64,000 nucleotides of DNA from Mactromeris polynyma. Taxonomy: Eukaryota; Mollusca; Bivalvia; Venerida; Mactridae. Under the pieces are notes generated by a model. The model made no database searches, was not told the DNA's origin, and saw only the letters and a program-made list of their open reading frames with translations. Within the stretch, counting starts at the first letter, position 1, and each line of letters starts with the position of its first letter. This document shows, piece after piece, positions 44,770 to 57,400 of this stretch. Position numbers and translations under genes: made by a program. The stretch is from the NCBI GenBank assembly GCA_032209605.1, contig JASFXZ010000029.1, forward strand, positions 3,213,001 to 3,277,000. The letters are read 5' to 3'.

Positions 44770-47760
44770 ACATACATAATGAAAATTGTTTGCACGCGCA
44801 AACATTTTGACAAAATGTACTTGATTATACAAAATGCATACATTATAGAAACAAAATGTTTGCACGCGCAAACATTTTGACAAAATGTACTTGATTATAC
44901 AAAATGCATACATTATAGAAAAAAAATGTTTGCGCGCGAAAACATTTTGAGAAAAGTCCTGTATTTTACTAATCAAATACATTAAAGAAACAAAATTGTT
45001 TGCACGTGCAAACATTTTGACAAAATGTACTTGATTATACAAAATGCATACATTATAGAAAAAAATGTTTGCGCGCGAAAACATTTTGAGAAAAGTCCTG
45101 TATTTTACAAATCGAATATACATTAAAGAAACAAAATTGTTTGCACGCGCAAACATTTTGACAAAATGTACTTGATTATACAAAATGCATACATTATAGA
45201 AACAAAATGTTTGCGAGCGAAAACATTTTGAGAAAATGTACTTGATTATACAAAATGCATACATTATAGAAAAAAAATGTTTGCGCGCGAAAACATTTTG
45301 AGAAAAGTCCTGTATTTTACAAATCGAATACTTTAAAGAAACAAAATTGTTTGCACGCGCAAACATTTTGACAAAATGTACTTGATTATACAAAATGCAT
45401 ACATTATAGAAAAAAAATGTTTGCGCGCGAAAACATTTTGAGAAAAGTCCTGTATTTTACAAATCGAATACTTTAAAGAAACAAAATTGTTTGCACGCGC
45501 AAACATTTTGACAAAATGTACTTGATTATACAAAATGCATACATTATAGAAAAAAAATGTTTGCGCGCGAAAACATTTTGAGAAAAGTCCTGTATTTTAC
45601 AAATCGAATACTTTAAAGAAACAAAATTGTTTGCACGCGCAAACATTTTGACAAAATGTACTTGATTATACAAAATGCATACATTATAGAAAAAAAATGT
45701 TTGCGCGCGAAAACATTTTGACAAAATGTACTTGATTATACAAAATGCATACTTTATAGAAACAAAATGTTTGCGCGCGAAAACATTTTGAGAAAAGTCC
45801 TGTATTTTACAAATCGAATACATTAAAGAAACAAAATTGTTTGCACGCGCAAACATTTTGACAAAATGTACTTGATTATACAAAATGCATACATTATAGA
45901 AACAAAATGTACTTGATTATACAAAATGCATACTTTATAGAAACAAAATGTTTGCGCGCGAAAACATTTTGTGAAAAGTCCTGTATTTTACAAATCGTAT
46001 ACATATAAGAAACAAAATTGTTTGCACGCGCAAACATTTTGACAAACTTAACTTGATTATGCAAAATGCATACATTATAGAAAAAAAATGTTTGCGTGCG
46101 AAAACATTTTGAGAAAAGTCCTGTATTTTACAAATCGTATACATAAAAGAAACAAAATTGTTTGCACGCGCAAACATTTTTGACAAAATGTACTTGATTA
46201 TACAAAATGCATACATTATAGAAACAAAATGTTTGCGCGTGAAAACATTTTGACAAAATGTACTTGATTATACAAAATGCATACATTATAGAAAAAAAAT
46301 GTTTGCACGCGAAAACATTTTGAGAAAAGTCCTGTATTTTACAAATCATATACATAAAAACAACAAAATTGTTTGCACGCGCAAACATTTTGACAAAATG
46401 TACTTGATTATACAAAATGCATACATTATAGAAAAAAATGTTTGCGCGCGAAAACATTTTGAGAAAAGTCCTGTATTTTACAAATCATATACATAAAAAC
46501 AACAAAATTGTTTGCGCGCGAAAAAATTTTGAGAAAAGTCCTGTATTTTACCAATCGAATACATTAAAGAAACAAAATTGTTTGCACGCGCAAACATTTT
46601 GACAAAATGTACTTGAATATACAAAATGCATACATTACAGAAAAAAAATGTTTGCGCGCGAAAACATTTTGAGAAAAGTCCTGTATTTTACAAATCATAT
46701 ACATAAAAACAACAAAATTGTTTGCACGCGCAAACATTTTGACAAAATGTACTTGATTATACAAAATGCATACATTATAGAAAAAAATGTTTGCGCGCGA
46801 AAACATTTTGAGAAAAGTCCTGTATTTTACCAATCGAATACATTTAAGAAACAAAATTGTTTGCACGCGCAAACATTTTGACAAAATGTACTTGAATATA
46901 CAAAATGCATACATAACCGAAAAAAAATGTTTGCGCGCGAAAACATTTTGAGAAAAGTCCTGTATTTTACAAATTATATACATAAAACCAACAAAATTGT
47001 TTGCACGCGCAAACATTTTGACAAAATGTACTTGATTATACAAAATGCATACATTATAGAAAAAAAATGTTTGCGCGCGAAAACATTTTGACAAAATGTA
47101 CTTGATTATACAAAATGCATACTTTATAGAAACAAAATGTTTGCGCGCGAAAACATTTTGTGAAAAGTCCTGTATTTTACAAATCGAATACATATAAGAA
47201 ACAAAATTGTTTGCACGCGCAAACATTTTGACAAAATGTAATTGATTATACAAAATGCATACATTATAGAAAAAAAATGTTTGCGCGTGAAAACATTTTG
47301 AGAAAAGTCCTGTATTTTACAAATCGAATACATATAAGAAACAAAATTGTTTGCACGTGCAAACATTTTGACAAAATGTACTTGATTATACAAAATGCAT
47401 ACATTATAGAAAAAAAATGTTTGCGCGCGAAAACATTTTGAGATCAGTCCTGTATTTTACAAATCGAATACATATAAGAAACAAAATTGTTTGCACGTGC
47501 AAACATTTTGACAAAATGTACTTGATTATACAAAATGCATACATTATAGAAAAAAAATGTTTGCGCGCGAAAACATTTTGAGATCAGTCCTGTATTTTAC
47601 TAATCAAATACATTAAAGAAACAAAATTGTACTTGATTATACAAAATGCATACATAAGACACAAAATGTTTGCAAGCGAAAACATTTTGAGTAAAGTTCT
47701 GTATTCTACAAATCGTATACATTATAGAAAAAAATTGTTTGCACGCGCAAACATTTTGAC
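44770..47760. repeat. 140-bp satellite made of two ~70-bp palindromic halves, about 21 units
   Basis: The spacing of TTTGCGCGCGAAAACATTTT is 140 bp over many units (45281, 45421, 45561). Each unit has half A (TTTGCGCGCGAAAA, then GAGAAAAGTCCTGTATTTTA) and half B (TTTGCACGCGCAAA, then ACAAAATGTACTTGATTATA). Some units have half B twice. The array is open on the - strand in shifting frames because 140 is not a multiple of three. Confidence 0.96.
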
Positions 47761-48080
47761 AAAAAGTACTTCTTTATACAAAATGGATACATAATAGAAA
47801 AAATTGGAAAAATGTTATGTATTTCAAACATTATGACAAAATTTACTTCATTGTACGTATTTTAATCATTTTGACAAAATGTACTTTATTATATGAAATG
47901 CATACATTATAGATATTGTTTTCACGTGAAAACCTTTTGAAAAAGTTCTGTATTTAACAAATTGTATACATAAAAAAAAATTCATCAAATGTACAAAATC
48001 TGTATGTTAAAATCCTTATGTGTTTGGATGTGAAAACATTTATCACATTCAAACATCATGTTAAAATGTAATTGTAAAAA
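47761..48080. repeat. Decayed edge of the 140-bp satellite
   Basis: Recognisable but diverged pieces such as TTTTCACGTGAAAACCTTTT and AAAGTTCTGTATTTAACAAA fade out toward the ParB-Tudor 3' end. Confidence 0.7.
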
Positions 48081-48386
48081 CTTTAACATAACATCTGCAT
48101 TGCCCGCTCTGACTTCACCAATCTATAAGCCCCGATCATAAAAAAAACCTTAACATGTGAGGAAATTGGAAGCACATATACAAAATGCTCAGAAATTGCA
48201 CTGCATTAAGATGGATTCAAGATCTAAACACATCATCAAATGTACAATAAAACTAAAATGTTTGCACACAAATTTTGTTAGAATGAATTCAATTCTACAT
48301 ACAATCAACAACATAATAAATTATGCAGTGCATATACACTCAACTATGGATGATCTTTTGATAACACAGCGTTACATTGTCAATCT

Positions 48387-48460
48387 TTACATTTCCAATC
48401 GGATATCGTCCACTTTCAACTTCTTCTTCACCCCATCATCTATGAAAACCACATGGTAGA
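48387..48460 (-). CDS. ParB-Tudor exon 13: Tudor domain end and stop
   Basis: The acceptor is CTTTCAG; the stop TAA is at 48387-48389. It encodes VYHVVFIDDGVKKKLKVDDI (481-500) and then RLEM, the beta-3 'V-x-F-x-D-G' and closing strand of a Tudor domain. The 1.98-kb intron before it contains the Helitron-like element. On the - strand an AATAAA lies about 500 bp downstream (47885-47890), at the edge of the satellite. Confidence 0.91.
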
Positions 48461-51400
48461 CTGAAAGTAAATGAAAACATTTATTAAGGGAAACAGAGGA
48501 TGAGAAGATTCGCAATAGATAAAGAAAACAGTTATTGTTAAATGTATTAATATTGATCAGTTATAGAGCAGAGACTGATTTTCGATTGATTATGATAGTA
48601 ACAATAACCTTGCCCCCAACAATCCCCACATTCGATCAAAATCAGTGCCTTCAGACTATGAGGTATACACTAAAAAAGCTATCTTTGAAGATAATAAATA
48701 TCCACATGTAATGCATGTCACAGTTATGCAAGCTTCAAATAGTTGAATGGTTGTTAATTGGGTTTAACAGTGCACCAACACTGTATCAGTTATCATGGCA
48801 CTTAAAAAATTTCAATAACTCCCTGAAAATTAATCCCATTGTTGCGCTAATAGTATGCACAACTATAGACTTTGAACTGATTAGTCTGTTAAGAATTGTT
48901 GATATTGGACAAAAAACATAAAAAATGCAAAGAAATTATAAAATAACAAGAGGGCCATTGGCCCTAAAGCGCTCACCTGACATAGCCTAGTGACCTAGTT
49001 TTTGACCCTAGATGACCCATTTTCTACCTTGACCTAGATTTTACAGAGGCACACAGTGTGACAATGTTTCATAAAATAATAAGTCAAAATTGTGACGTCT
49101 GAAGTGTAAACAAGGTTTCTCTTTGATAAAGCCTGGTGACCTAGTTTTTTACCCCAGATGACCAAGTTGCGAACATGGCCTAGATTTTACAAAGACACAC
49201 ATTGTGACCTAGTTTCATAAAGAATAGTTAAAAAATGTGACCTCTAGAGTGTAAACAAGGTTTTTCTCTGATAAAGTCTGGTGACCTAGTTTTAACCCCA
49301 GATGACCCAGTTGCAAACTTGACCTAGATATTGCCGCAACACACATTGTGACCTGGTTTTAATAAAATTAGCTAAAAAATGTGACATCTAGAGGGTTAAC
49401 AAAGATTATCTTAGATTTGACCTAGTGACCTAGTTTTTGACCCAAGATGACCCGGTTGCGAACTTGGCCTAGATTTCACAGAGACACACATTGTGACAAG
49501 GTTTCAGGAACATCAGGCCAAAATTGCAACCTCTAGAGTGTTAACAAGTTTTTTCTTCTATTTGACCTAGTGACCTAGTTTTTGACCCCATATGACCCAG
49601 TAACGAACTTGGCCTAGATTTTATAGAGACAAACATTGTGACAAAGTTTCAAAAAGATTAAGTGAAAATTGCAACCTCTAGAGTGTTAACAAGTTTTTTC
49701 TTCTATTTGACCTAGTGACCTAGTTTTTGACCCCATATGACCAAGTTACGAACTTGGCCTAGATTTTATAGAGACAAACATTGTGACAAAGTTTCAAAAA
49801 GATTAAGTGAAAATTGCAACCTCTAGAGTGTTAACAAGTTTTTTCTTCTATTTGACCTAGTGACCTAGTTTTTGACCCCATATGACCCATTAACGAACTT
49901 GGCCTAGATTTTATAGAGACAAACATTGTGACAAAGTTTCAAAAAGATTAAGTGAAAATTGTGACTTCTAGAGTGTTAACAGTCCAATTGTTGACGACGG
50001 ACGACGACGACGGACGACGGACGACGGACGACGACGACGGACGACGGACAACAGGGTGATCACAATAGCTCACCTTGAGCACTTCGTGCTCAGGTGAGCT
50101 AAAAACAAAGGGCAATAATTCAGTTAAAAAGTGTGTCAACAATTTGCACAACTAGGCTTGAGTACTGATGGGTCATGCAAAGTTTTGTTGAAATCCAAAC
50201 AGAAATAAAACAAAAATAGCCCGGTCAAAATTCTTTGGAAAAAAAACATAGACCAACAACTGAATACTGATCTGACCATTTTCTGTGGATAATATGCACA
50301 ACTGGTCTTGGTATTTTGTTGTATTCCTACTTATTATAACAGAGAAATAGGGCTGAACAATTTTGGCAGACAGACCGATAAATGACCAACAATGAATAGT
50401 TAGGTTGTGAAATGGATTTGTATTGCAGATATTATTTAAATACCTATTTCTGCCTTCTGCACCTTTGCTGGATAAAAGGTTCCATCATTCCATTTAGCCA
50501 TTACACTAGTACCTTCCTTGATCTGAAAGACCAAAAAACTCTAATTAAGAAACTGGAGTGTAAACATAATGCAAAGTACACTGTTGAAAGGTTTAAGTAA
50601 TAAAGACAAACTTGACAGTGTAAGAATAGTCATTTTTATTGTTAAAGGGCAATGATCAATGAAAAAATACTTTAACATCAGCAAAATCCTGCACATTAGC
50701 AGTGCTAACAATAAGAAGAAATACACTGTAGAAACTGTTAGACTGTGGAAATGAATATATTGGCTATCAAGCAACAGACGACTTTTAATGGATTACCCCA
50801 TGAAATAAGTGAAAGGCAGTGTCAACAATCTTGACACATGGCCATTTTTACACCATCTGCATCACTGCATGTATATCAAATTTAGTTGATGTACTTTGAA
50901 TATTTTGAACAGTGATTAGAGAAAAAATTTGAATAAGACTCTCCAAAACTCCGCCATGAGTAGCCCTCAAACATATGCCAACAGAGGTTAAACAATAGCT
51001 CTTTTTATTCATATAATAGTTTAAAAATCATGATTATAATTTCCTGTGCAAAGTTGTAATTTAATTTATTTTGAAAATCTTTAAATTAGTACATACCGTT
51101 GCCTCCTCACACAGCTTTCTTTTCTTACTGCCTTCATTTTCTCTCAGCTGCTTCAAGGTTGCATTTTCTTTCTCTAATTCCTCCACTTTCTGAAAATTTC
51201 AAATTCATAAATCATTCATCTGTGCATAACTTCACATAAGGTATACCTATAATTCAGTGATGAATGTACATGCAATCTGGGCCTGATTTGAAGCCAATTT
51301 TGACTGACTGTCAACCACCTCTTTTTTGACTTAAATTACACTTATTTACTGTATCCTTGGATACAATAATGTATTAATATTACCAAAACAATTTTGTATC

Positions 51401-54400
51401 CTCATACCTACTATTAACATTATGTTGATGATTTGCCTATATTCATCAGTGTGAAGTATTATGAATATGTGCAAGATGTTCTATAAATACAACTTAAATG
51501 GCTAGAAATGTAATATATATGCGGCAGAAGAAGTTACATACTGTAAAATCATTAATTTTCGTTTGGGATTTAATTTTGTGTTTTTCGTGGTTTATCTCAA
51601 CCACGAAATCAAATCCCAGATGAAATATTGAATCATAATAAATGTATTAAGGGAAATGCAACATCCCCGAATTTATGTGCCCACGAAATAGCCTTTTTAA
51701 TCAAAACCATTATGTCCCCACGAAATAGCTTTTTTTAACAAAACCACAACATTTCATCCCAACAAAAATAAATGATTTTACAGTATTCGGAGGAAAAGGT
51801 CGAGGACCAGCTAAATGTATGTAGGTAGTATTATGAAATTTCTTAACATACTTATTATAATATTAATCAAATTATTGATTTACAATTTTTATTAAAGACC
51901 AAATCATATTTGGGCATTAAATAATTCAAATTTAATTACATATAGAATGCATGCAATCCTTCATTTCAAATAGCTCAATTAACCTTTCTTGTATAGTGGT
52001 TTGACTTAAGTACATTCTGGTAAGTAGGATAAGACTATTTATTAGGCTATAAGATGCCTGAACGAATAGAACGTTTTTTACCAAATGTAAACATAATTAT
52101 ATCTTGAATATGTTAGTGCTAACCTTCAACAAATCATCGTACGACAATCTATCATCTATATTTTCAGAAAAACTATCATTTAGATGTTCTGCCGCTTGGT
52201 CGTCATGATCTTCTTGTTCATGTGCACCATCACTAACCATGCTTTCTTCCTCACTGATCTACAACAGAATAATCTTTATTAAAATTTAAGGGTCAATATG
52301 TTCATGACGCAGAACTTTCTACAATGGTCTTATTATAACACAATATATATAAATGTGGATATTACTTTCTAGGTTGTGACCAACAGGCAGATGGTCAAAG
52401 TGGTATTAATATGCTCTTCCTTCACAGAGAATAATAAAGGATCTATACATTATTAAAAGTATGTTCTTCTGCATTTTTTATATCTATTAGAGTATACACT
52501 TGTATTCACTCAACAGTCAACCTGTTATTTAAAGATTTTAAAAGATGCTGTTACATCACCTTTAAATTTATCGATTCTCAACACAAAAGTTATAAACAAA
52601 CTTATCTGTTCTAAATTAATTACAAATAAATAGTATTAAATGTTTAAGTAGAAATATTTATGTTGACAATATGCTCTAATACATCAGTTTTTTGTGACAA
52701 TTTACAGAGGATAAAATGACTAAGACTGAACAGTTATCAGCTGCTTTCCAATAGTAATGGCTGGTAACCTTAAATCATTACTGGGCTTATGCATTTTATT
52801 ATTTTACAGTCAAGAAAAGAAAAGGCACAAAAGCAATAGTAACTTAAGAATCATACCTGCATGCTGTCATCTTGTATGTTTGTTGATTGTTGGTTTTTCT
52901 GTATCTTGGTACTGCAAAATAAGGTTGTAAATGCTTAGTAATGCACTATTCAAATTGTTAGCTGGTCATAAAGGAAACATTAAACCTAATATTCCTTTAC
53001 CTCTGGAAAATCGCAAATGCAAACTAGAGCTGTCACAGCAACCATTTCAACAACCTAGTTGTTCAGCTGTTGTTCAAAAGTGAAAGAGGTCCTGGTTTAA
53101 ATTCAAGGTTGTGTCATACCTTAGATCAAACAAAATGTTGGAATTTAAATAAAAACCAGGTTGTCGATGACCTTGACCCTGACCCCATTTTCAATCCCAA
53201 ATCACAGAAGCTACCAACACAGCAAGTTTCATTAAGTTATTGAGCTTGAACTGTTTTTTCTCTTTATAGTAATGTGACCTTGACCCCACCCTCCTACTTT
53301 CAATCATAAGTGGCATCTTCAAACATTTTTCCTACACAGCATGTCTCATTATGATACCTCATTCCTAACTTGAGTTATCTAACTTAAAGCCATTGTGTGC
53401 GCACACTCTACATAAGAAGGGAAAAAAGGCTTCTTGTTGGTTAGCTCCTTACAATTACCATAAGTAAATGATAGTTAGTACGTTTGCCATGTTTAACTGC
53501 AAAACAATGAAAGCTTACACATGATTGTACTTTTAATAAAATCCTTTTGAATAGCATACACTTCACTGAACACTGTGGGATAACAAAATCCATAAAAACT
53601 AATATTTCTTGAGCAAACCTTCTTGTAAAGTGCTGATGACTAATGCTAGTAAGTAACTTAGTGTACCATGTTGCATTGCAATAGCAATGAAAGTTAAATG
53701 ATAAAATATTAAGATAATTGATTAAATAGTAAATACAATCTATACAAGAGTAATTGAACTTACACTTTGGCACTAAACGCACCTGGCCCACTTTCAACCC
53801 ATGCATCTAAACATTCTCGGTATAAATCCTCGTTTCCTAGACGCAGCATCTTCCTCATTTGTCGATCAGTTACCTCTGTTCTGTCGTTTGCTACAACTAA
53901 CCGATCAAACAAATCTTCGCCAAAGGCAGCTAGTGTAAGAGGGCAGTGGTACTTGCAAGTCAGAATTCTTCTTGTCTAAAACAGAATATTTGTTATTATA
54001 ACACAAGTGTTTCAACCATGTTTTGTATTAATTTTATGAATCAGTGGAAGTAAATAGCTCATTATCAAATAAAACAATCGAGTTCCAGTCCATCAACATA
54101 CTAATTTTATCAATCGGGGCACCTTAGACAATTCTATAGAATCATGTCTCGGGTGTAACGTCGCCATCTTTCAAACGGTGCCTAACGGTTCTAGTGTATT
54201 CTGTACTATTTTCACGGATTTGTAAATACGATTAAGAATTGAATGCACACTAGTTATGAGACATCTTTGACATAAATATATGCTTTGCTAACCACATACA
54301 GTAAGATTCTGCGGCTTAAATACTTGGATGTACCAGGAATGCCAGGGTCTATTTAAGTGTCGTAGCCTTATCACACTTCCGGCGAAACCACAATTGGTAA

Positions 54401-57400
54401 AACACCACATATGACTACGCTTAATACATCCGAGGAAACTTGGAGGAATCGACTGAAAGACCCGAGTAGTTACAATTGTAATTTTATGCCCAAAAAAAGG
54501 TTGGTGGGAGAGGCGAATTAATTTTTCTCTTGACCATTCATGGTTGTGTCCTTCCAAAATGTTGATCACATATTACTTTTAGTGTATGAGCTAAATCCAT
54601 AACTTCATACAAATATTAGTCACTGGTACACCTAGGGCTGTTTCTATTTCAGTTCCATTGGTATAGGCAGAGTTATAGCTCTTATTATAATTAAATGTAG
54701 CATGTCACAAGTCAGAATGTGTACCTTGGCACAAATGTGTTTTGATCCATTCCGAGTTATGGTCGACATAGGGGCTTTTGGAAGCATTTTAAGTTTGTCT
54801 TAAAAAGCAAAAACTTACTGAACTAGTGTTGTTTAACCATGTTATGAGAACACTTTCTTACTGCCCAATCACCTACAACAGCCGGTATGGTGAAATGATA
54901 TTATAATACTTTTTGTACTTAAGATAAAGTGTCATATGAACAAATTATACCTCTGCACGAAATATAACACATAAAGTGTCCTTCCACATTGACTTTTCTT
55001 TCTTGGTCATTTCATTTGCTGGTCGACAACCCCGCATCACCTTTACTTTGTCTAAAAATGTCATAGACTTCCTCTTCTCTTCAAGCACCACATTATGCTG
55101 GAACGCTACAGCCAATGCCAGAGACTTAGCCAATGGTTTGTATAAGTTGACCTTAATACATTCCATTGCTGTTAGTCTCTTCTCAAACAAAGACTGTAGC
55201 GCTAGCCTAGTATGATTCCCTCCAAGTATGGTTACCTGAAATAAATGTCAAAGTAAGAATTATGGTATGCAAAGTGAATTTCTCATTCACAGTATTAAGA
55301 AACATGACCAGTGTTTTTAAAAAAAACTATAAATATCAAGGCCCAATAACAGCATCTTGAAAGGGGGGGGGGGGACAATTTTTGAGAAAATAATTAGAAT
55401 GGTTGTATTGTCACTACTATAGTCCCTATTCTCTGTATTGAGTTTTGAAATTATGAAGAGAAAAAGATGAAAAATGAGAAAATAGTAATTATTCTACATA
55501 ATTCTTACAATAGTGTAGTCACTGTCAGAGTAACCTTACTTCACTTTATTAAGTTTTTATGTCAAAACCATGATACAGACTGCTGACCTAGTTTTTGACA
55601 CAGGATGACTCAGTTGCAAACATAGCTTAGATAAATTGACCCCATTACACCAGAGCTTTATATTTTAGGTTAAAACTGTGAAACCTTAACTGTTAAAACT
55701 TTTTCAAAAATGATGGTCATAGAGTGATCACAATAGTCCTACATAAGCACATTATACTCATTTAAGTAATAAATGTGAATAGTGATAAATGAAAGAAAAG
55801 TGAATATCTGTAAATAATGTGCTCAGAAAACTTAGTGTTGTGAACTTTCCATAACAGGTATATAATATGCTCACCAGCTTGCCTGCGTGTGTTCCATTTA
55901 GCATTCCTGATAAATTTGTTCCTGTGAGTATTATATCTATGATTAGACAAGTTTTCTATCTTAATTTGTGTACAACTTTGAAGCCCAATAGTAGTGACAG
56001 GGATTTATCATGGGTTTGTTACTTACCTTTTGCGTGTTATTCTTTTCCGACAGCTTGTCTGAGGGTGTATCAGTTACTGTTCCTGACAGAATGACCAGTT
56101 GGCTAAATGCGGCATCTTTGAAAGAAGTTTCCAAATGTTTTACGTGCTGGTAGTCAATGTCTCGAACCAACTGTTCCTCTTCAGGCGCAATCAAGTTTGT
56201 AATGTGGACATTATGAATTCCTGAAATAACAACAAACACCATATAATTAACTTATCAGCAGAATATGCTGTGAAACAGACAAAAATCAACATATGTCTCC
56301 CACACACAAATGTGTAACCACTAAAGGGCCATAACTTCATCAGAAATCCCTGACAATATTACAACTGGGTTGGGTACCTACTGTTCAAGTGAAGTTTTAT
56401 TGAAATCCGACCAATGGTGCAGAAGAAAAAGGGAAGACAAACTTATTATTGACCATTAAACTTGATTAAAGGGCCATAACTGTCGCAAAAACATCAAATA
56501 GGCTCAGTATACACTGTACATGTCAAGTTTAATTGATATCCAGCAAAATGTTAAGGAGAACAAATGTCTGAACAAACAGTGAGACAAGACAACTATATGG
56601 GAGACATAATTTTACAAATCATTACATAATACAATAAAGCACTTGTACAGCTTGCTTAAAGAAAATCCAATCCCCGTTCAAATTTTAATCAACAAAAAAC
56701 TATTAAAAAGCAACTCAAATAAGTTTTTCAACATGCTTATATCATCTGTTTAAGCATTCTTCAAATTCAGAAGTGTGTGATAAATGGCTTCACTTCAATA
56801 CATATATGGTTTTATGAGCACATAATACAATTTTAATCTATCTCGTAGACTAATAGTTCTACAAATTCTCAAAATCAATGTTTTCAATCCTTGTTTGCTT
56901 GTATTGTTTTAAGTCCTGGTCAACAGTATTTCAGTTCAATGAAGACTTCTTAGTCAATTTATCCTAACATAATGCAATCTATTGTTACCTGTAACTAACT
57001 ATGCTGAACATAAAGAAATGGGTATTTACTTTTTAAAAAGACTTTGGTATGTCACACATAGGGATTGAACCACAGACCTCTCACACTAAAAGAGGACATT
57101 CTACTACAAATTCTACGAGGCAACAATCAGGAAAAATATCAACTGTTGGATAGCAGTTTCCATTCAATACTAAATTCCAATTCAGGAAAACAACTTACCT
57201 AAGAAGCTTTCCTTCAGCTTTTCATCATTCAGACCTGAAACAATGCAATTGGACAATCTATCAACAGATGAGTCGTATGCAAAAGACATATTGTGGGCCA
57301 AAGGAACAATGGGCTGTTTATTTTAGACGACATGACAGTTTGGAAATTCCAAAGTTTTTCAAATGATCTGTATAAAGAGACAGACCTTTAAAGTTGCTAA

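Noticed and set aside
44767..47393. Several 66-229-codon - strand frames with repeated NQVHFVKMFARANNF peptides
   Set aside because: They are translations of the 140-bp satellite; they change frame with every unit and have no splice or start context.
53764..53768. Alternative exon 8 donor two bases earlier (AAA|GTGTAA)
   Set aside because: It would join to exon 9 out of frame and hit a stop; GTAAGT at 53763 keeps the frame.
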